Part shown: piece after piece, positions 6,208 to 10,922 of the stretch
Layout: the number at the start of each line of letters is the position of its first letter
Numbering within the stretch: position 1 is the stretch's first letter
DNA from: a virus
Length of the DNA stretch: 25,674 nucleotides
Direction: 5' to 3' (one strand)
Virus record (IMG/VR): IMGVR_UViG_3300025102_000252
Span: 1-25,674 of that record
Made by a program: the position numbers and the translations under genes
The notes under the pieces: model-generated
Seen by the model: only the letters and a program-made list of their open reading frames with translations
Told to the model about the DNA's origin: nothing
The model's database searches: none

Positions 6208-6423
6208 CTAATCCTTGAAATTGTTTATTATTCTTAATAAATCATCATCTTTATTAAGATAAGTATTAAATATTAATGATTGTCTTAATTCTTCAATAAA
6301 ATCTCTAGTGTAATCTTTATCAGTCCTAGCTTCTTCATCATCAGGATTATAATTAGTTTTTTCTCTAACAAATTCTACTAAACCTTGTAAAACTTTTAAT
6401 TCTTTTGTGGTAGGTATAGCCAT
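6208..6423 (-). CDS. 71-aa helical protein, unknown
   Basis: The ORF starts MAIPTTKELKVLQGLVEFVREK, helical and acidic. An AAAGGAG site stands 7 bases before the ATG, directly after the stop of the 24-aa membrane peptide. No family recognised. Confidence 0.7.
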   Translation of the reverse strand: MAIPTTKELKVLQGLVEFVREKTNYNPDDEEARTDKDYTRDFIEELRQSLIFNTYLNKDDDLLRIINNFKD

Positions 6424-6434
6424 AATTTACTCCT

Positions 6435-6509
6435 TTATAAAATTGTTAATATTAGTAAAACTAATATGATTGCTATTGGTTTTAACACATACCAATTAAA
6501 TTTTTCCAT
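6435..6509 (-). CDS. 24-aa single-span membrane microprotein
   Basis: A very short ORF reads MEKFNWYVLKP followed by a hydrophobic stretch of Ile, Leu, Val and Ala to the end, long enough for one membrane span (residues about 10-24). It has a strong AAAGGAG site 7 bases before the ATG, equal to that of its neighbour, and its stop touches the site of the next gene. The site and the clean hydrophobic coding sequence make it more than chance. Its role is unknown; small early phage membrane peptides often affect host membrane proteins. Confidence 0.6.
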   Translation of the reverse strand: MEKFNWYVLKPIAIILVLLILTIL

Positions 6510-6531
6510 AATTTACTCCTTTAAATTTCAT
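6496..6531 (-). CDS. possible 11-aa leader peptide
   Basis: MKFKGVNYGKI with a GGAG site 8 bases upstream, starting 2 bases after the preceding stop and overlapping the start of the 24-aa ORF in another frame. Its translation would cross the ribosome binding site of the microprotein, so it could couple or attenuate it. Chance is a serious alternative. Confidence 0.25.
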   Translation of the reverse strand: MKFKGVNYGKI

Positions 6532-6533
6532 TG

Positions 6534-6755
6534 TTATATCTCCATATAATCAAAATTGCTATCAAGACTATCAAGACTTTCATAACCATTCTGTTCACTA
6601 CAAAACTTTTGAACATCTATACTATCTAGTTCATCTAAACTATCATTAGTAATAATATTATTATCTAATATATCTTCTTGTTGTTCTTCTAAGTCTTGCA
6701 ATCTATCTAATTCTTTTAGATATTTATTGTTAAACAATTTATTTTTAATACTCAT
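6534..6755 (-). CDS. 73-aa very acidic protein, first gene of the leftward operon
   Basis: The start at 6755 (MSIKNKLFNNKYLKELDRLQ) has AAGGAG 6 bases upstream. A longer reading from 6797 would start upstream of the expected transcript start and is rejected. The first 35 residues are helical, and the rest is rich in Asp, Ser, Leu and Glu with repeated SLDSLD/LDELDSID. Being the first product of the strong promoter P1, an early host-takeover or decoy role is possible but only inferred. Confidence 0.7.
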   Translation of the reverse strand: MSIKNKLFNNKYLKELDRLQDLEEQQEDILDNNIITNDSLDELDSIDVQKFCSEQNGYESLDSLDSNFDYMEI

Positions 6756-6765
6756 TATATCTCCT

Positions 6766-6780
6766 TGACTTGTTAAGTCA
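6766..6780 (-). promoter_or_regulatory. palindrome in the P1 leader next to the ribosome binding site
   Basis: TGACTT (6766-6771) and AAGTCA (6775-6780) form a 6-bp inverted repeat with a 3-base loop directly before the AAGGAG of the first leftward gene. In RNA it could partly hide the site; in DNA it could be an operator half-site pair. Confidence 0.4.
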
Positions 6781-6803
6781 GTTAGTTGATGTTGCACATT
6801 GTA
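6781..6803 (-). repeat. 23-bp direct repeat, copy 2
   Basis: Identical over 23 bases to 5841-5863. Here too it carries the -10 hexamer and initial transcribed bases of a leftward promoter. Confidence 0.85.
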
Positions 6804-6825
6804 AACAAAAAAAATCAGATGTCAA
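6798..6825 (-). promoter_or_regulatory. leftward sigma70-type promoter P1
   Basis: TTGACA (6825-6820) is followed after 16 bases by TACAAT (6803-6798). Expected start near 6791, giving a 36-base leader to the ATG at 6755. It faces away from the rightward promoter 7022-7049. Confidence 0.8.
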
Positions 6826-6878
6826 GTCAGACACACGCGTATAGTATCTATGTTTATGTGCGATAGTAAAATATTTAG

Positions 6879-6931
6879 GTAATCTTTCAAATTATTTTTG
6901 CGTAATCTTTAAACTATTTTGCGTAATCTTT
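6879..6931. repeat. tandem direct repeats, possible operators
   Basis: GTAATCTTT occurs at 6879-6887, 6902-6910 and 6923-6931. The last two copies share a longer unit (ATTTTGCGTAATCTTT). Spacings of 23 and 21 bases are about two DNA turns, so copies would face the same side of the helix. A partial GTTATCTT follows at 6934-6941. Position between divergent promoters suggests binding by a regulator; none is proven. Confidence 0.55.
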
Positions 6932-7021
6932 GTGTTATCTTCAATATTTGTTTTGATTTTTTTATATTTACAGTAAAATATATATAATTTTTGATTGTTT
7001 TGTTGTTGTTTTTTGGGATAT

Positions 7022-7049
7022 TTGACAAGGGAATTGATTGCTGTATGAT
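7022..7049 (+). promoter_or_regulatory. rightward sigma70-type promoter
   Basis: TTGACA (7022-7027) and TATGAT (7044-7049) are 16 bases apart, 11 of 12 to consensus. Expected start near 7056, a 42-base leader before the ATG at 7098. Confidence 0.72.
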
Positions 7050-7097
7050 TGTTCACATATCGAAGCAATAACGCCAAGATAAACATAGGAAAATATT

Positions 7098-7481
7098 ATG
7101 AAAAATGAATTATCAAAAGAATTAGAAAAATTTTTGACATCTAATCCCAAAGTTTTAGAAGATTTAGGGACAAAGATTTTGAAAAAAGACACTTCAAAAA
7201 ATAAAACTTTTGAAGTTAAAAATCCCGATGCTTTATCAAGTATTGGAATGATAAAAAGAATAGCTATGACTTTCTTAAAACATAAAGATAATAATAAAAA
7301 TCCCTTACCAAAAGAGATTAATTACTATACTATTGTTGGACATTTCACGGCTAGGCTGAATGATAAAAATAAACCACTAACACAAGGACAAGTGAGCAAA
7401 ATTTTATCAGCAAAGAGCCTCCCAACTAAAGATATTAAGGCTATGCAATCTTATAAAAAATTAAAAGCGTTAGAGGTTTAA
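7098..7481 (+). CDS. 127-aa basic protein, possible DNA-binding regulator
   Basis: The ORF starts MKNELSKELEKFLTSNPKVL, is Lys-rich and helical. The C-terminal part reads PLTQGQVSKILSAKSLPTKDIKAM (about 93-116), where LTQGQVSKILSAKSL could be a helix-turn-helix-like element. It is the first gene after the divergent control region, which holds tandem repeats, so a regulator of the early switch is plausible. No family was recognised with certainty. AGGA lies 7 bases before the ATG. It is followed 2 bases later by the 69-aa gene and ends in the terminator at 7713-7742. Confidence 0.7.
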   Translation: MKNELSKELEKFLTSNPKVLEDLGTKILKKDTSKNKTFEVKNPDALSSIGMIKRIAMTFLKHKDNNKNPLPKEINYYTIVGHFTARLNDKNKPLTQGQVSKILSAKSLPTKDIKAMQSYKKLKALEV

Positions 7482-7483
7482 TT

Positions 7484-7693
7484 ATGAGTATTGAAAATAT
7501 AATCAGAATTCATTATGCCAATAATATTGTTACTGAACATGAAAATATAGAAGATGCTTTTTTTGTTTTAAGAAACATTTTAGATATTTATAAAACTAAA
7601 GTTAGTTATATTATTGCTGATGAGCAAACTTCCAATGATTTAAAATGCACGGCTTTAATTCACAATAAGCAAACTTTTAAATTTAAAACTTAA
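7484..7693 (+). CDS. 69-aa protein, unknown
   Basis: The ORF starts MSIENIIRIHYANNIVTEHEN. The alternation of strand, helix and strand suggests a small alpha/beta fold. GAGG inside the end of the preceding gene lies 7 bases before the ATG, so the two are translationally linked. Terminator follows within 20 bases. No family recognised. Confidence 0.68.
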   Translation: MSIENIIRIHYANNIVTEHENIEDAFFVLRNILDIYKTKVSYIIADEQTSNDLKCTALIHNKQTFKFKT

Positions 7694-7712
7694 AAAAACT
7701 GCACATAGTTTT

Positions 7713-7742
7713 AAGGGCTATTTAATATAGCCCTTTTTTTTT
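7713..7742 (+). terminator. intrinsic terminator after the regulator pair
   Basis: AAGGGCTAT (7713-7721) pairs with ATAGCCCTT (7727-7735), 9 bp with a 5-base loop, followed by a run of T to 7742. Textbook rho-independent form on the rightward strand. Confidence 0.9.
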
Positions 7743-7804
7743 CTTGAATATTTATATTATTTATGTAAATATTAAAACTCAATTAATTTTAAAAGGAAAA
7801 AATT

Positions 7805-8041
7805 ATGGATATAGAAAATAAAAAAGAATATTTCTTAACACTTCAAAAAGGTAGTTATGGTTTTTTTGTTTCTGAAATGTGGATAGAAACAAATGAAAAT
7901 GATAAAGATTTTTATGAAGTAGAATTAAATAGAGTTAAACCATCAGAAATGCAATATCAATTTAAAACTGAATATGAAGCCATAAAAGACTTTGAAAATT
8001 GGTGTGGTGATAATTGGGACGGAGTAGAACGCCGTTGGTAA
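7805..8041 (+). CDS. 78-aa acidic protein, unknown
   Basis: The ORF starts MDIENKKEYFLTLQKGSYGF and ends ENWCGDNWDGVERRW. It is acidic and aromatic-rich. AAAAGGA lies 7 bases before the ATG. It stands alone between two terminators, so it should have its own promoter; no good consensus is visible in the 60 AT-rich bases upstream (a TTGAAT at 7744 is weak). No family recognised. Confidence 0.66.
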   Translation: MDIENKKEYFLTLQKGSYGFFVSEMWIETNENDKDFYEVELNRVKPSEMQYQFKTEYEAIKDFENWCGDNWDGVERRW

Positions 8042-8060
8042 ATATTTTTATTATTCTAAA

Positions 8061-8088
8061 GGGGCTATTTTATGTAGCCCTTTTTTTT
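8061..8088 (+). terminator. intrinsic terminator after the 78-aa gene
   Basis: GGGCTA (8062-8067) pairs with TAGCCC (8075-8080), 7-base loop, followed by eight T. It is closely related in sequence to the terminator at 7713-7742. Confidence 0.87.
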
Positions 8089-8134
8089 GTCTGTAATAAA
8101 TCTAAACTTCAATTTTAAGCCCTTTAAATTCAAT

Positions 8135-8237
8135 CTGATACTAACCTACCTTATTTTCCTTTTAGGCTCTCAACGGCTCTTACAAGTCCATACAAGGCTA
8201 TTAATCTAATTAACACTCATGCTGATACTTACCTAGC
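8135..8237. repeat. direct repeat pair of 16 bases
   Basis: CTGATACTAACCTACC (8135-8150) and CTGATACTTACCTAGC (8222-8237) match at 14 of 16 positions, 87 bases apart start to start. A nearby GGCTCT also occurs twice (8165-8170, 8175-8180). Confidence 0.6.
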
Positions 8238-8380
8238 TATTAAGACCAACAAAGAGCCTTAAAGACTTGTATAGCTTTTTAAAGTTATTTACATATCTAA
8301 CCGTTGATTGCTATCACAGAAACACATCAAATCTTTAAAATTTTGGTAAGTTCTCGCCGTATATCTTTACAAATCCCAAT

Positions 8381-8490
8381 AATCTATATAGTTCTATGTA
8401 GTTCTATGTAGTTCTATGTAGTTCTTTGTAGTTTTTTGATGTTTTTTCCATAGATTTATGTAGTTCTATATAGTTCTTTAAAGTTCTTTA
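8381..8490. repeat. 10-bp T-rich iterations
   Basis: GTTCTATGTA occurs three times in tandem (8391-8420), then variants GTTCTTTGTA, GTTTTTTGAT, GTTTTTTCCA (8421-8450) and, after a 10-base break, TAGTTCTATA, TAGTTCTTTA and AAGTTCTTTA (8461-8490). Period 10 keeps T-tracts on one face of the helix, which can bend DNA, and resembles iterons. Function inferred. Confidence 0.65.
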
Positions 8491-8638
8491 GGGCAGGGCA
8501 GGATAACCACCCCCATACCCCCTATATATATGTAGTGCTTACACATTTTTAGAGATTTTCAGTTGGTAACTTCACAGGGCTAAACAGAGCAGAACAGCTC
8601 CCTAGAATATGTATTCAACCCTCGGCAGACTTAATCTT

Positions 8639-8667
8639 ATTATAGAGATATATTTGCATTTTGTCAA
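8639..8667 (-). promoter_or_regulatory. perfect consensus leftward promoter with no gene downstream
   Basis: On the leftward strand TTGACA (8667-8662) and TATAAT (8644-8639) are 17 bases apart, 12 of 12 to consensus. Transcription from about 8632 would run through the repeats 8042-8630, which hold no ORF in that direction, toward the 78-aa gene antisense. Confidence 0.7.
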
Positions 8668-8693
8668 GTCTTTTTTAAAATATTTATTAATAC

Positions 8694-8722
8694 TTGACAA
8701 ATGCTCCATATAACACTATAAT
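8694..8722 (+). promoter_or_regulatory. perfect consensus promoter for the late arm, leaderless layout
   Basis: TTGACA (8694-8699) and TATAAT (8717-8722) are 17 bases apart, 12 of 12. The normal start, 7 bases after the last T of the -10, is base 8729, the A of the TerS ATG. No ribosome binding site could be included. Confidence 0.82.
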
Positions 8723-8728
8723 ATCTGT

Positions 8729-9136
8729 ATGTCTTTACCTACAACAAAAAGAAAATTAACAGACAAACAAGAGTTATTCCTTAATAGCCTTATAGAGACT
8801 AAAGGAAATCTCAAACTTTCAGCCGAACTCGCAGGTTACTCAGGAAATCACTACCAAGTAATAAAAAGTCTTAAACATGAAATAGTTGATTTAGCCTCAG
8901 ACGTACTTGCAAGGGAAGCCCCTTCAGCAGCTTTTAAATTAGTTGAAGTATTAGGAAGTGATAAACCACTACCTCAAGCTAATATTAAAGTACAAGCTGC
9001 TCAAACTATACTTGATAGAGTTGGTTTAGGTAAGAAAGAAAGATTGGATGTTAATCATAATGTTCAAGGTGGTATATTTATACTACCTGAAAAAGAAACT
9101 ATAGACATTACAGACTATGAAGAACTTTCTGAATAG
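8729..9136 (+). CDS. terS: terminase small subunit
   Basis: A 135-aa protein starting MSLPTTKRKLTDKQELFLNSL. The pattern LTDKQELFL-x-SL-x-ETKGNLKLSAELAGYS (residues 10-38) is the helix-turn-helix domain of phage small terminases, which recognises the packaging site. The middle has an ANIKVQAAQTILDRVGLGKKER stretch (about 84-105), also typical. Small terminases ring-assemble on DNA and recruit the large subunit. The repeat-bearing gap upstream is a natural place for its site. TerL lies about 1.8 kb downstream, with small genes and iscU between. The promoter at 8694-8722 predicts a leaderless message. There is no Shine-Dalgarno. Confidence 0.85.
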   Translation: MSLPTTKRKLTDKQELFLNSLIETKGNLKLSAELAGYSGNHYQVIKSLKHEIVDLASDVLAREAPSAAFKLVEVLGSDKPLPQANIKVQAAQTILDRVGLGKKERLDVNHNVQGGIFILPEKETIDITDYEELSE

Positions 9137-9230
9137 AATCATAGAGTTTGCTTATCATAATCCTTTTTGGTTTTGTTTTTGGTTTGTTATAGGTTGGATA
9201 TTAGGATTAGGAATAAAAGATTTACTATGA
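9117..9230 (+). CDS. 37-aa membrane microprotein
   Basis: A short ORF starting MKNFLNRIIEFAYHNPFWF, with one membrane span rich in Phe, Trp, Ile and Gly (residues about 14-33) and a KDLL end. Its start lies inside terS in another frame and its TGA overlaps the ATG of the next gene as ATGA, the pattern seen throughout this genome. No Shine-Dalgarno. Function unknown. Confidence 0.55.
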   Translation: MKNFLNRIIEFAYHNPFWFCFWFVIGWILGLGIKDLL

Positions 9231-9403
9231 AGATATTTCTAACTGAAGTCTTAAAAGACAATAAAATGTTAGTTGGTCCTTATATACAAGCAAAGGATAT
9301 AGAAGAAGCTATAGAAATAGCTGACATGTATGCTTTAGTAGTTATAGGAGAACTATACGAACTTAAACATGAACTACCACCTAAACAAGAGGTTATACAC
9401 TAA
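9227..9403 (+). CDS. 58-aa acidic protein, unknown
   Basis: The start at 9227 (MKIFLTEVLKDNKMLVGPYI) is preferred to an upstream start at 9167 because it overlaps the stop of the 37-aa gene as ATGA. A strand-then-helix core with KDIEEAIEIADMYALVVIGELYEL (about 24-47) looks like a small alpha/beta fold. The stop overlaps the next ATG as TAATG. No family recognised. Confidence 0.68.
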   Translation: MKIFLTEVLKDNKMLVGPYIQAKDIEEAIEIADMYALVVIGELYELKHELPPKQEVIH

Positions 9404-9699
9404 TGGCACACGAGAATAGAAAAAAAGCTTTATTAAAAAAGCATGGACTATCAGGAGTTAATAAACCTAAAAGAACTCCGGGTCATAAAACTAAATCGCA
9501 TATGGTGTTAGCTCAAGACGGACATACTTTAAAGTTAATTCGTTTTGGTCAAAAAGGTGCAAAGACTGCAGGTAAGCCTAAAGCAGGTGAGTCTGATAGA
9601 ATGAAAGCTAAAAGAAAGTCTTTTAAAGCTAGACACGCTAAGAATATTGCTAGAGGAAAGATGTCAGCAGCTTATTGGGCTGATAAGGTTAAATGGTAA
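9403..9699 (+). CDS. 98-aa basic conserved phage protein, unknown
   Basis: Starts MAHENRKKALLKKHGLSGVN and contains NKPKRTPGHKTKSH, GKPKAGESDRMKAKRKSF and the C-terminal ARHAKNIARGKMSAAYWADK. These blocks match a small protein I recall from T4-like and pelagiphage genomes, always of unknown function. The basic charge suggests nucleic-acid binding. TAATG overlap with the preceding gene. Likely part of the packaging group between TerS and TerL. Confidence 0.75.
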   Translation: MAHENRKKALLKKHGLSGVNKPKRTPGHKTKSHMVLAQDGHTLKLIRFGQKGAKTAGKPKAGESDRMKAKRKSFKARHAKNIARGKMSAAYWADKVKW

Positions 9700-9770
9700 G
9701 ATTATTTAATAAGCTACATAAGTTTATGAAATGTGGTAGAATAAATAAAGTTTGGAAACTATTCAAGTAA
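9693..9770 (+). CDS. 25-aa basic peptide bridging to iscU
   Basis: MVRLFNKLHKFMKCGRINKV followed by WKLFK. It starts across the stop of the preceding gene and its TAA overlaps the iscU ATG as TAATG. Highly basic with Leu, Phe and Trp, possibly amphipathic. The double overlap supports real translation, which would also supply iscU with coupled initiation since iscU lacks a good binding site. Confidence 0.45.
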   Translation: MVRLFNKLHKFMKCGRINKVWKLFK

Positions 9771-10192
9771 TGGCGTATTCACAAAAAGTAGTTGATAGGT
9801 TTGAGAGTGTTTTAAATAATCCACAGAAACATTCTGTTGGGCGATTTGACCCTAAAGACCCTAATGTTGCTACTGGCATGACAGGTTCTCCTGCATGTGG
9901 AGATGTTATGAAACTACAGATTAAATTAAACAATGATGTTATAGAAGATGTCAAGTTTAAAACATATGGATGTGGAAGTGCTATCGCATCCTCTACAATG
10001 TTTGTAGATATGTTAAAAGGTAAAACTATAGAAGAAGCAAAACTTATCAAAGATAAAGATATTGCAGAAGCATTAGAACTACCTCCAATTAAGCTACATT
10101 GTTCAGTATTAGCTGAAAATAGTATCTGTAAAGCAATAGAAGATTGGGAACAAAAATTAGCACATAGAAAACATAATTATTATAAGGAGTAA
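9770..10192 (+). CDS. iscU: IscU iron-sulfur cluster scaffold (NifU N-terminal family)
   Basis: A 140-aa protein starting MAYSQKVVDRFESVLNNPQK, the same start as bacterial IscU; a TTG at 9752 is possible but less likely. Cluster ligands are all present: C43 in PACGDV, D45, C68 in YGCGSAIAS and H110-C111 in KLHCS. The LPPIK motif (104-108) matches the LPPVK that binds the HscA chaperone in E. coli. Compared with E. coli IscU it has a short insertion (about 15-20). IscU accepts sulfur from the cysteine desulfurase and iron, then hands a 2Fe-2S cluster to apo-proteins. Here it lies in the late arm between TerS and TerL, a virus-borne metabolic gene. Activity is inferred from the intact ligands. 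Confidence 0.95.
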   Translation: MAYSQKVVDRFESVLNNPQKHSVGRFDPKDPNVATGMTGSPACGDVMKLQIKLNNDVIEDVKFKTYGCGSAIASSTMFVDMLKGKTIEEAKLIKDKDIAEALELPPIKLHCSVLAENSICKAIEDWEQKLAHRKHNYYKE

Positions 10193-10195
10193 AAT

Positions 10196-10312
10196 ATGGA
10201 AATTTTAATTACAGTTATAGTTCTTTCAGTTGTAGCAGGTATCTTAATTAGTAAGGTAAACCCTAAATTAATGACTAAAATGAAAACTATGATAACAAAG
10301 AAAATGAAATAA
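10196..10312 (+). CDS. 38-aa single-span membrane peptide
   Basis: Starts MEILITVIVLSVVAGILISK, a clear N-terminal membrane span, then a basic Lys/Met-rich tail. A strong TAAGGAGT site lies 7 bases upstream. A small holin-like or membrane-modifying role is possible but nothing shows it. Confidence 0.68.
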   Translation: MEILITVIVLSVVAGILISKVNPKLMTKMKTMITKKMK

Positions 10313-10313
10313 C

Positions 10314-10502
10314 ATGTCACAAATAGGAAACGATGAAGGCAATCAAGTAGTCTTCCGAAAAAGTATTTATGGTAAAAGAGATAGTTGGGGTGGCAAAGGT
10401 GCTAGACCTAGAGTAAATGTTTTTTCAAAACAATACCAAGATAACTATGATAAGATTTTTAAGAAAGGAGTAAAAAATGCCAAAGAAAAAAACAACGACT
10501 AA
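10314..10502 (+). CDS. 62-aa basic protein, unknown
   Basis: Starts MSQIGNDEGNQVVFRKSIYG and contains RDSWGGKGARPRVNVFSKQY. Gly and Lys rich, probably disordered at the ends. It starts 1 base after the preceding stop with no clear binding site, so coupling is likely, and overlaps the next gene by 26 bases. Unknown. Confidence 0.62.
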   Translation: MSQIGNDEGNQVVFRKSIYGKRDSWGGKGARPRVNVFSKQYQDNYDKIFKKGVKNAKEKNND

Positions 10503-10674
10503 GAAAAAGTCGACTGTTAATAAGGCTGGTAATTATACTAAGCCTACTATGCGTAAGAGGCTTTTCGAGAAAATCAAAGCCGGTTCTAAAGGAGGTAATC
10601 CCGGTCAATGGTCGGCTCGGAAAGCCCAGCTTTTAGCAAAAGAATATAGAGCTAAAGGTGGTGGCTATAAATAA
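10477..10674 (+). CDS. 65-aa basic conserved phage protein
   Basis: Starts MPKKKTTTKKKSTVNKAGNY and has the block KAGSKGGNPGQWSARKAQLL followed by AKEYRAKGGGY, which I recognise from many marine phages, function unknown. AAAGGAG lies 6 bases upstream of the ATG. TAATG overlap with the next gene. Confidence 0.75.
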   Translation: MPKKKTTTKKKSTVNKAGNYTKPTMRKRLFEKIKAGSKGGNPGQWSARKAQLLAKEYRAKGGGYK

Positions 10675-10922
10675 TGACTTTAAAAAAATCACAACAAAGT
10701 CTTAGAAACTGGGAAAAACAAGACTGGGGTACAAAGTCTGGTAAAAAGTCTAGTGAAACTGGAGAAAGATATTTACCTAAAGCAGCTCGTGATGCATTAA
10801 GTCCAGCAGAGTATGCAGCAACTTCAAGAAAAAAAAGAGAAGATACTAAAAAAGGAAAACAACATTCTAAACAACCTAAGAAGATAGCAAGAAAAACAAG
10901 AACATATAGAAAGGTTAGATAA
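10674..10922 (+). CDS. 82-aa basic conserved phage protein
   Basis: Starts MTLKKSQQSLRNWEKQDWGT; contains TGERYLPKAARDALSPAEYA (29-48) and ends in a KKIARKTRTYRKVR tail. The blocks are familiar from uncultured marine phages next to terminase genes; the role is unknown, but the charge suits DNA or capsid binding. TAATG overlap with TerL. Confidence 0.76.
   Translation: MTLKKSQQSLRNWEKQDWGTKSGKKSSETGERYLPKAARDALSPAEYAATSRKKREDTKKGKQHSKQPKKIARKTRTYRKVR

Larger units (their letters stand above)
6804..7097. promoter_or_regulatory. divergent control region
   Basis: No supported gene lies in these 294 bases. They separate the leftward early arm from the rightward genes and contain the spacer and -35 of P1, the tandem repeat 6879-6931, a long AT-rich stretch (about 6935-7015) and the rightward promoter 7022-7049. 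A 64-aa leftward reading of 6892-7086 has no binding site and arises across the repeats. Confidence 0.65.
8042..8728. other. 687-base gene-free region: candidate origin and/or packaging region
   Basis: Neither strand has an ORF with a credible binding site. The region contains a terminator (8061-8088), two copies of a 16-base repeat (8135-8150, 8222-8237), complementary segments GGCTCTT 8175-8181 with AAGAGCC 8252-8258 and ACAAGTC 8182-8188 with GACTTGT 8264-8270 (interleaved, so pseudoknot or alternative pairing), a run of 10-bp T-rich iterations (8381-8490), a short G/C-rich island (8491-8520) and two back-to-back consensus promoters. It lies directly upstream of the terminase small-subunit gene, where packaging recognition sites often occur. 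Origin or pac function is inferred. Confidence 0.5.

Noticed and set aside
6892-7086. 64-aa leftward open frame in the divergent control region
   Set aside because: No ribosome binding site, composition driven by AT-rich DNA and the GTAATCTTT repeats (its end repeats ITQNSLKITQK), and it overlaps the rightward promoter.
8381-8490. CRISPR-like array
   Set aside because: Units are 10 bases in direct tandem without unique spacers, so not a CRISPR array.
8575-8645. Possible tRNA remnant or attachment site: GGTTGAATAC on the leftward strand looks like a tRNA T-arm
   Set aside because: No acceptor stem, anticodon arm or CCA end can be drawn, and no integrase is in the window. The GAGC-AGAACA-GCTC hairpin nearby explains the local pairing.
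9167-9226. Extended start of the 58-aa gene
   Set aside because: The added residues read through the span of the 37-aa ORF in another frame; the ATGA overlap at 9227 is the better start.
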